Of a stretch of 5,067 bases of DNA, positions 1 through 5,067 are shown one piece after another (the first letter of the stretch is position 1; each line of letters begins with the position of its first letter). The stretch spans positions 1-5,067 of the forward strand of contig JAUVXQ010000103.1 of NCBI GenBank assembly GCA_030603505.1, in the 5' to 3' direction. The stretch is from Candidatus Heimdallarchaeota archaeon. GTDB taxonomy: Archaea > Asgardarchaeota > Heimdallarchaeia > Heimdallarchaeales > Heimdallarchaeaceae. Position numbers and translations under genes: made by a program. Below the pieces are notes generated by a model. It did not search any database and was not told the DNA's origin. It worked only from the letters and a program-made list of their open reading frames with translations.

Positions 1-184
1 TTTTGAGATTGATTTTGATGTCGATATCCTATATGGGTATGAAGCTCCAGATGTAACTACTCAAACCACTGAAACAGGTGATACAACACTTACTGAAACT
101 ACAGAGACTCCATATTCTTGGCTATTTATCACTCCATTTGCCCTTGTGACACTCGTATTTTTAATGAAGAAGAGAAGAAAATAA
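1..184 (+). CDS. C-terminal end of a membrane-anchored surface protein (5' partial)
   Basis: This is the last 60 codons of a gene that begins outside the window; the first complete codon is at base 2 and the stop is TAA at 182-184. Seen in the translation: an acidic stretch (about residues 2-17 of the fragment), a Thr/Glu-rich low-complexity stalk with 13 Thr between residues 19 and 36, then a hydrophobic segment of about 16 residues starting at PYSWLF (37-55), and a basic tail KKRRK at the very end. This order (folded ectodomain, Thr-rich stalk that is often O-glycosylated, one membrane helix, short basic cytoplasmic tail) is typical of archaeal surface proteins and resembles the C-terminal anchor or sorting tails described for Asgard and other archaea. 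The function of the ectodomain cannot be told from this piece. T-runs follow the stop directly, so it is probably the last gene of its transcript. The reading frame is well supported; the exact family is not. Confidence 0.75.
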   Translation, partial: FEIDFDVDILYGYEAPDVTTQTTETGDTTLTETTETPYSWLFITPFALVTLVFLMKKRRK

Positions 185-193
185 TTACTATAT

Positions 194-223
194 CTCCTCT
201 TTTTTTCTTTCCAAATCTTTTTT
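194..223 (+). terminator. T-run transcription termination region after the surface-protein gene
   Basis: Just after the TAA at 182-184 the plus strand carries a pyrimidine-rich stretch with seven T at 200-206 and six T at 218-223. There is no clear GC hairpin. Archaeal RNA polymerase is known to terminate at T-rich runs without a stem-loop, and the position right behind a gene end fits. Termination here is inferred. Confidence 0.5.
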
Positions 224-240
224 AATTGTATTTTAAACAT
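218..240 (+). promoter_or_regulatory. Weak candidate promoter (TATA-like) for the regulator gene
   Basis: Between the upstream stop and the regulator start lie only 70 bases, all AT-rich. TTTTTTAATT (218-227) and TTTTAAAC (231-238) are the only TATA-like stretches. An archaeal TATA box lies about 26 bases before the transcript start, so the first would start transcripts near base 250, which would remove the ribosome site at 245-249, and the second near 261, which is inside the gene. Neither placement is comfortable. Read-through from the upstream gene or a promoter further left is possible. Confidence 0.2.
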
Positions 241-244
241 ATTT

Positions 245-249
245 GTGAG
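245..249 (+). promoter_or_regulatory. Ribosome binding site for the TTG start of the regulator
   Basis: GTGAG lies five bases before the TTG at 255-257. It matches part of the archaeal Shine-Dalgarno consensus GGTGA, so it is weak but well spaced. The TGA inside it (246-248) is also an in-frame stop for the regulator, which limits the start to TTG 255. Confidence 0.5.
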
Positions 250-254
250 CTAAT

Positions 255-1370
255 TTGACCCTATCAAACGCAGAATATCTAATTCTGAAAGAACTTTTTC
301 GTGATCCTATTCTGCCTTATAATAAACTAGCTAACTTAGTGGGTCTTTCTCCACCTACTGTAAAAAAGAAAATAGAGGGTCTTTTATCCAAAAACATTAT
401 CAAAAGTTTTTATGGAGAATATTATCCGGAAGCAATTGGTCTTGAAAGTCATATGTTTCTTCTTAGGGTTCAATCAGTCGATAAGCTTCGCTTGGTTGAA
501 AGAATTATTGACTTCTTTCCCTATCTTGTTAGTAGATCTAGGTGTTATGGTTCAATTTCAGGGATATATGTCAAAGTTCATCTTCCCCTAAACTCTCTGA
601 ATAGATTCATGTCTCTCCTTGATTATTTGAGTGATGCAAATTTGATTGCAGAAATTATTCCTTCAAGTACCATCGGTCGAGGAATAAAAACACACACTGA
701 TCTTACGTATTGGGATCAAAATTCTGGGAATTGGACATTTGGGTGGCATATGTGGGAAAAAAATATAGATATGGTTGACTACATTCCACAATTTGATTAT
801 TTCCAACAAGTTTCAAGTGAAAAACCAAAAAATGTTCTAAAACAAATGCATTTTCATGATTTTGAACTCCTTCGTGAATTGGTTTCCAATCCCGTGCAAA
901 AACACATTATTCTCGCAAAGAAAATTGGTCTACCCCCTTATAACTTCTCACGAAGAGTCAAGTTTCTTAATGAATATGTAATTCGAAAATATATGGTTGA
1001 CTTTGATCGTAGCTTTTTTGGTCTTGAAGATGATTTTGTATTCAAAGCAATATGTAGCCCAAGAGCAATGGCAAAAATAATCTATCTAATGCATAATTTG
1101 GACTTACCATTTAAATCTGACTTTAGAAATACGGAAAGAGGTTTTCTGTGGAAAATATTGTTACCTCCAAAGGATAAGCTTGGACTAATCAATATCCTTT
1201 GGTCTCTCTTCCCTGATTTACAAATAATGATGCGTGATCCTCATGAGGCGGCAGTAAAACCCTTTAACCCCGATAATTACTCTTTTATGGAACATTCGTG
1301 GAAAGACTCTGAAGAATATATGGTTGATCAAGTCTTAGAAATGGCAAGAGGAGAGTTTATTCTTGCATAA
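255..1370 (+). CDS. Tandem-duplicated Lrp/AsnC-like winged-helix transcriptional regulator
   Basis: A cytoplasmic DNA-binding regulator of 371 residues, about twice the length of a usual Lrp/AsnC protein (about 150). First half: winged HTH at about 5-55, with the family-like recognition helix SPPTVKKKIEGL (32-43), then an alpha/beta domain at about 67-140. Second half: a second HTH at about 200-250 (recognition helix PPYNFSRRVKFL, 227-238) and a second alpha/beta domain at about 261-328. The halves align almost without gaps (LKEL..P versus LREL..P, LA..xGL, then GLE), and both end in N-[WY]-[ST]-F-x2-H-x-W followed by MVD (159-175 and 341-358). The start is TTG: an in-frame TGA at 246-248 blocks anything longer, and the next Met is residue 67, which would lose the first HTH. 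Lrp proteins normally act as oligomers that sense small molecules; a covalent tandem suggests a built-in pseudo-dimer. Target and ligand are unknown. The gene converges on the ABC operon, which may be coincidental. Confidence 0.82.
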   Translation: MTLSNAEYLILKELFRDPILPYNKLANLVGLSPPTVKKKIEGLLSKNIIKSFYGEYYPEAIGLESHMFLLRVQSVDKLRLVERIIDFFPYLVSRSRCYGSISGIYVKVHLPLNSLNRFMSLLDYLSDANLIAEIIPSSTIGRGIKTHTDLTYWDQNSGNWTFGWHMWEKNIDMVDYIPQFDYFQQVSSEKPKNVLKQMHFHDFELLRELVSNPVQKHIILAKKIGLPPYNFSRRVKFLNEYVIRKYMVDFDRSFFGLEDDFVFKAICSPRAMAKIIYLMHNLDLPFKSDFRNTERGFLWKILLPPKDKLGLINILWSLFPDLQIMMRDPHEAAVKPFNPDNYSFMEHSWKDSEEYMVDQVLEMARGEFILA

Positions 1371-1380
1371 TAGCAGTATT

Positions 1381-1414
1381 AAAGAAATAAAAAATAAAAG
1401 AAGAAATCATCTTC
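1381..1414 (-). terminator. Probable terminator of the ABC transporter operon
   Basis: Read on the minus strand, just after the permease stop (TAA at 1418-1416), a short inverted repeat GAAGA / TCTTC with a 5-base loop (1414-1400) runs into a T-rich stretch of about 20 bases (1399-1381) with runs of four and six T. The stem is weak and AT-rich, but the T-rich part alone would suffice for archaeal polymerase. It lies in the 45-base gap between two convergent genes. No matching T-run exists on the plus strand of this gap. Confidence 0.55.
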
Positions 1415-1415
1415 A

Positions 1416-4313
1416 TTACTCTGTGATGCGAAGTTCATGAACAATTTCAAATTTAGTCTGTTTTTTAATTAAGGGTATTATTGTTATTAAAGCTGCTAAG
1501 ACCAATGAGAAAATGACAACTAAAAGCATCAAAATTCCAGGTTTGAATACGATTGGTACTATTTCTCTTGGAATTAGTAATGGTTTTATGAAACTCAGAG
1601 AGCTAAGTGCCGTAAGAAGTCCTACTGGAACACCTATGAGTATGGTTGATACAACAAAAACGAGAATTTCCCCTATAACGAGTCCCCTTATTTTAGTTTG
1701 CTTTCCCCCTAAAGCAAGTAGTACTGCATATTCTTTCCTTCTTTGATTAAGAATAAATTCTGTTGACATAATAATGTAAACTATTGCTACAAAACTTAGA
1801 ACGATTATCCCCAACAATAAGATAACTGATACGTGTGGAATATATTTTGTTATAAAATAACCAATGTAATTTGGGTTAATTTTCTCAGGGTTAACAATTA
1901 ATAAAGGGCTAATACTTTGGATTTGTTCAATGATTTGATCTATATCTGTATTTTCTCCAACAGATAACAAAAATAAAGACCCATTCTCTACTCCTATTGC
2001 TTGTAAGATTTCTTGGTTTACTAATACATATTCATCAGCACTTTTTGCCATTTTTGGGTCATTACCATGTGATACTCCCAAACCTGGAGCAGAACTTATT
2101 ATTCCCGTAATTTGGAACTGTAGGGAAAATGGTCCACTTTTGAAATCTGTAATAAATATATGTCGACCAGTTGATAATTTCAATCTATTGGATGTATAAT
2201 CGCTTATTATTAATCCATCTAGAGTCTCTTCTAAAGCAGTTAAAGATTCTTCCGCTGTGGCGTTCTGAAAACTATACTCTATCCAATTTCCAACATTCAA
2301 GTATTTCAAGGGGTCAACCCCAAAAACTTCTACATCTTGAGTTCCTATTGTTGCTTTAAGAGAATAGAATCCCAAAGTATCTTCAATTCCTTCTATTTTG
2401 CTAAATCTCTCATTATATTCTGATATGTTAATTGGTACTGTTGTCTGGACTCTAATATCTGATCCGTTTCTATAATTATTTTCAAGTTCAATATTTGTTT
2501 CAGTTATGGAACGAATTGAGATAAGAAAAGTCAATAAACAAATAATTAAAATCAAAAAGAAAGTTAATTCTGTAAGAGCTTTGGTTTTCCTTTTAACATT
2601 ATGGTAGATGAAGAAACCACCATTTTTAAAGATTAATCTATAAACTTTAGATGTTTTTTGTAAAAGTAACACAACTCCCATTGATATGTAATAACAAATG
2701 AAAAAGATTGCTCCCATAAATGCTAGAAGTACCATAGAGCTCCTTTCGATAGAGTCAAATCCATAAGTGTCAAAAGGATCAAACACATTGCGGAATTCAA
2801 TTAAAAGTAGAATAAAACCAACAAACACAAGTACGAAAACTGCAATATTTACTCCAAGACTCAATATTCTTTGACCTTTGCGTGTAATCAAAAGAGCTTC
2901 TTGCACATCTTTTTTTACAAATGAAACTATATTTACAAATGTGACACCAAGATATATCCCTAATACAATAACTGAAAATATTTCAATTTCATATGCTGAA
3001 ATGTCTAAATACTGCATAAATCTAGACATATTATAGGCTGTTATTGTTTCTCCTCCTGCAATCAATGGAAACGCTGCAGCTGTAAAAATTGATAACCCAA
3101 AGCTCACCAACAATGAAAAAATTCCGATAATAGCGTACTCACTAAAGAAAACTCCAATTATTTGAACACTACTTGCACCTCGTGACCTTAACAAAGCTAT
3201 TTCTTTTCCTCTTCGTTTTATTGTCATCTGTGTAGCTAGTACTGTTAATATTAATGTAGCAGCTATCGCTGGAATAAATAATGCCGCAGAACTAAAAGTT
3301 CTCTTATATTCATTTGCCATTGTTTCGATTTCATGTTTTAAGATTCTACAAAATGTATGATAATAATTTATTTCAATTCTTTCTTTGAGAGCAAGTAAGT
3401 TATCGGGCATTGTTTCAATATTACCTGTTCGTAATTTTTCTGCATTAGTTTTTATTAGTAATTTAGGTAGTAGACCGTTAGTTTCAAAAATATACAAATC
3501 TTCGTAAGTTAAGTCTTCCATTGGAAATAGAACAGAATCAACTATGTTTCCTACTCCTTTCGCACCTATTAATTTGTCAATAATGCCGTCTGTTCCTGTA
3601 TATGTGAATATCCCAGATATTGTGTAATTGTAATATGTTGTTTCATCTATGTCAAAAAATCTTAGCTCGTCTTCACCAATATCAGTGTTTGGTATTCGTC
3701 GAGTTATGGCAACAGTAATTATTTCTCCAGGAGCTATGTTTTTCTTATATGTTCTTTCTAGTTCCTTAGCTTCAGAATAACTTACCATTATTTCTCCAGA
3801 GTTAAGACTAGCGTTACCCTCTATTTCCAAATTTAATTTTATTCTATCAATAGCTCTTGTGGGAACAACAATTGCATTAGTGAGCGATATAGGATCTTCC
3901 AGATCATCTTGTTCGGATTCGGGAAAAATTCTGTAGTTTTGCTCTTTGTTTTCAAAGTTGAATAAAGCGTATGTTACATATTGCCAATCTACCTGTCTGA
4001 CTACAAAATCGTCAGATAGATAATCATAAACTTCATTCATTGCATTTGGGAGAAATGTGTTAATATACATCTCATAGTCCAATGTTTCTATATAATCATC
4101 AGCGATTATTTTTTGTGATGTGTGAACCCATATTGAACTGGAGAAAAGTATAGTTAAAGCGAAAATTAAACCTAGAGCTGTAATAATAGCACTCTTTTTT
4201 CTGTGTTTCAGATTTTTTAAAATCAACCGTAAATTAAATAGTGCGGAATAAATGAATTCGCTGTAAAAATTAGATTTACCACCTGTATCTTTTAGTTTGT
4301 CAATATCGTTCAA
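1416..4313 (-). CDS. FtsX/MacB-type ABC transporter permease with two FtsX repeats, about 10 membrane helices
   Basis: Membrane subunit (965 residues) of an envelope ABC transporter. Predicted layout by hydrophobicity: a 41-residue cytoplasmic start, TM1 42-64, a large outside domain 65-341 (MacB-like periplasmic-domain position), TM2 342-364, TM3 388-416, TM4 443-465, linking helices 486-506 and 526-552, TM7 582-602, a second outside domain 603-826, then TM8 827-850, TM9 877-905, TM10 926-948 and a short cytoplasmic tail. The FtsX-repeat hallmark after TM2 and TM8 is visible twice: KRRGKEIALLRSRGAS (366-381) and QRRKEYAVLLALGGK (857-871). The protein therefore looks like two LolC/LolE-like permeases fused by two extra helices, which keep both halves in the same orientation. 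The start is TTG, fixed by an in-frame stop at 4319-4317 and served by GGTGAT; it overlaps the ATPase stop by four bases. Family membership is near certain; the substrate (lipid, lipoprotein, peptide or envelope remodelling) is unknown. Confidence 0.93.
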   Translation of the reverse strand: MNDIDKLKDTGGKSNFYSEFIYSALFNLRLILKNLKHRKKSAIITALGLIFALTILFSSSIWVHTSQKIIADDYIETLDYEMYINTFLPNAMNEVYDYLSDDFVVRQVDWQYVTYALFNFENKEQNYRIFPESEQDDLEDPISLTNAIVVPTRAIDRIKLNLEIEGNASLNSGEIMVSYSEAKELERTYKKNIAPGEIITVAITRRIPNTDIGEDELRFFDIDETTYYNYTISGIFTYTGTDGIIDKLIGAKGVGNIVDSVLFPMEDLTYEDLYIFETNGLLPKLLIKTNAEKLRTGNIETMPDNLLALKERIEINYYHTFCRILKHEIETMANEYKRTFSSAALFIPAIAATLILTVLATQMTIKRRGKEIALLRSRGASSVQIIGVFFSEYAIIGIFSLLVSFGLSIFTAAAFPLIAGGETITAYNMSRFMQYLDISAYEIEIFSVIVLGIYLGVTFVNIVSFVKKDVQEALLITRKGQRILSLGVNIAVFVLVFVGFILLLIEFRNVFDPFDTYGFDSIERSSMVLLAFMGAIFFICYYISMGVVLLLQKTSKVYRLIFKNGGFFIYHNVKRKTKALTELTFFLILIICLLTFLISIRSITETNIELENNYRNGSDIRVQTTVPINISEYNERFSKIEGIEDTLGFYSLKATIGTQDVEVFGVDPLKYLNVGNWIEYSFQNATAEESLTALEETLDGLIISDYTSNRLKLSTGRHIFITDFKSGPFSLQFQITGIISSAPGLGVSHGNDPKMAKSADEYVLVNQEILQAIGVENGSLFLLSVGENTDIDQIIEQIQSISPLLIVNPEKINPNYIGYFITKYIPHVSVILLLGIIVLSFVAIVYIIMSTEFILNQRRKEYAVLLALGGKQTKIRGLVIGEILVFVVSTILIGVPVGLLTALSSLSFIKPLLIPREIVPIVFKPGILMLLVVIFSLVLAALITIIPLIKKQTKFEIVHELRITE

Positions 4314-5062
4314 GCCTTATCACCTTTAGGTTGATACAAAAGCTCAAAATTATCATAATCAAAATTTATGGGGTCAACTTCTTTTTCCTCAAAAACCTTG
4401 CCTTGTTGTAAGATTAGCACCCTATTTGCAAGTTTCGTAATGTATGGATCATGAGCTGTATAAAACATGGTCATATCATATTTCTTTATCAATCTCAATA
4501 ATAATTTCATGATTCCATCTCCTGTTTTACTATCTAAGGTCCCTGTGGGCTCATCAGCAATAATTAAGGAGGGATTATTAGCTATAGCTCTAGCAACTGA
4601 AATTCTTTGTTTTTGACCAGTACTTAGTTCATCAGGATAATTCATTGTTTTATCACCTAATCCAACTGCTTTTAGAAGTTCCAAAGCTCTTTCTTTTGCA
4701 TCTTCTTCTTTATCATTAGCTAATATCATGGGAGTCATGACATTCTCCATCGCTGTTAAATGTTCTAAAAGATGAAATTCTTGGAAAATTACACCTGTTG
4801 TTTTCAACCTGAAACCATGTAATCTTTCTGTTGACCATTGAGTAATATTCTCACCATTAACTATAATTTCACCTCCAGTTGGTTTATTAAGTCCTGCAAG
4901 TAGATTTAGAGTTGTTGTTTTTCCCGATCCAGAGCGTCCAAGAAGGCAAACAATTTCCCCCTTTTCAATTTGAAAACTAACTCCACGTAATACGGTAAGA
5001 TTTTCAACCTTTGAAGTAAATGTGTGCTTTAGGTTATTGACTGAAATGAAAATGTTTGCCAT
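4310..5062 (-). CDS. ABC transporter ATP-binding protein, MacB/LolD type
   Basis: Cytoplasmic ATPase (250 residues, normal for the family) that powers the adjacent permease as a nucleotide-sandwich dimer. Visible motifs in order: Walker A GRSGSGKT (42-49, Lys48), Q-loop Gln94 in VIFQEF, signature LSTGQ (146-150) followed by KQRISVARAI, Walker B LIIAD (166-170) with catalytic Glu171, D-loop GTLDS (174-178), and switch His204 in TAHD. The GEI..LLGRSGSGKTT start and the HLTAMENVM segment after the Q-loop are typical of the MacB/LolD/FtsE group, which partners FtsX-type permeases. The signature has Thr in place of the usual second Gly of LSGGQ, and about 25 residues follow the last strand (225-250) as an acidic, aromatic tail. 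The start is ATG at 5062-5060, and the codon just before it is TAA, so no longer start is possible in this frame. The promoter and ribosome site lie beyond the window edge. First gene of the visible operon; it overlaps the permease start by four bases. Confidence 0.95.
   Translation of the reverse strand: MANIFISVNNLKHTFTSKVENLTVLRGVSFQIEKGEIVCLLGRSGSGKTTTLNLLAGLNKPTGGEIIVNGENITQWSTERLHGFRLKTTGVIFQEFHLLEHLTAMENVMTPMILANDKEEDAKERALELLKAVGLGDKTMNYPDELSTGQKQRISVARAIANNPSLIIADEPTGTLDSKTGDGIMKLLLRLIKKYDMTMFYTAHDPYITKLANRVLILQQGKVFEEKEVDPINFDYDNFELLYQPKGDKA
4319..4324 (-). promoter_or_regulatory. Strong ribosome binding site for the permease, inside the ATPase 3' end
   Basis: On the minus strand GGTGAT (4324-4319) matches the archaeal Shine-Dalgarno consensus and sits five bases before TTG at 4313-4311. 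It lies within the last codons of the ATPase gene. Together with the TTGA start/stop overlap it points to coupled translation of the two subunits, and it supports TTG as the true permease start. Confidence 0.8.
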
Positions 5063-5067
5063 TTAAC

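Noticed and set aside
185..254. Possible small RNA or riboswitch in the 70-base T-rich gap before the regulator
   Set aside because: Too short and too AT-rich, with no stable paired helix visible; termination and weak promoter signals explain it better.
255..1370. Siroheme decarboxylase (AhbA/AhbB or fused NirDL type), which also has Lrp-like tandem halves
   Set aside because: The architecture is similar, but I do not see the N-Y-R-R...H...N-M-W-F type motif of those enzymes; the equivalent region here reads RCYGSISGIYVKVHLP. There are also no heme or siroheme pathway neighbours.
1433..1442. Perfect 10-base palindrome GTTCATGAAC
   Set aside because: It lies within the last codons of the permease (IVHEL) and is explained by coding; a single copy with no partner site, so there is no support for an operator.
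1513..1746. Plus-strand open frame of 77 codons
   Set aside because: It lies wholly antisense to the C-terminal FtsX repeat of the permease, has no ribosome site and reads as low-information sequence; a shadow of the real gene.
2171..2359. Plus-strand open frame of 62 codons
   Set aside because: Antisense to the second outside domain of the permease, with no family resemblance and no translation signals; a shadow.
1..5067. Defence system, mobile element or CRISPR array
   Set aside because: No transposase, integrase, nuclease, direct-repeat array or terminal inverted repeat is visible on either strand; the window is fully used by four recognisable genes.

Overview
The window is AT-rich DNA that reads most naturally as archaeal, possibly from an Asgard (Heimdall- or Loki-like) lineage. 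The evidence is as follows. Shine-Dalgarno sites are short and of the GGTGA type. Two of the three complete genes start with TTG, and in both cases an in-frame stop just upstream fixes that start. T-runs rather than strong GC hairpins follow the genes. One regulator has the Lrp/AsnC style that is abundant in archaea. A surface protein ends in a Thr-rich stalk, one hydrophobic segment and a basic tail. No rRNA, tRNA or lineage marker is present, so the phylum is inference (about 50% for Asgard); archaeon versus bacterium is safer.

Layout, left to right. Bases 1-184 (+) hold the last 60 codons of a cell-surface protein with a C-terminal membrane anchor. Bases 185-254 are a T-rich spacer with probable termination signals, a weak promoter candidate and a weak ribosome binding site. 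Bases 255-1370 (+) encode a 371-residue DNA-binding regulator made of two tandem copies of a winged helix-turn-helix plus an Lrp/AsnC-like alpha/beta domain. Each copy ends in the same N-[WY]-[ST]-F-x2-H-x-W motif. Bases 1371-1415 are a 45-base convergent spacer whose minus strand looks like a terminator. Bases 1416-4313 (-) encode a 965-residue FtsX/MacB-type permease with two FtsX repeats and two large outside domains. Bases 4310-5062 (-) encode its ATPase, a MacB/LolD-type ABC protein.

The ATPase and permease form one operon read right to left. Their genes overlap by four bases (TTGA), and a strong GGTGAT site inside the ATPase 3' end serves the permease. Together they should form an envelope ABC machine of the mechanotransmission type, which couples cytoplasmic ATP hydrolysis to movement of extracellular domains. 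The substrate cannot be read from the sequence. The regulator converges on this operon, so control of the operon by it is possible but not shown. No mobile element, CRISPR array, repeat array or RNA gene was seen. The least ordinary item is the duplicated regulator with its repeated aromatic/His motif; the transporter is a recognisable family with a fused, doubled permease.
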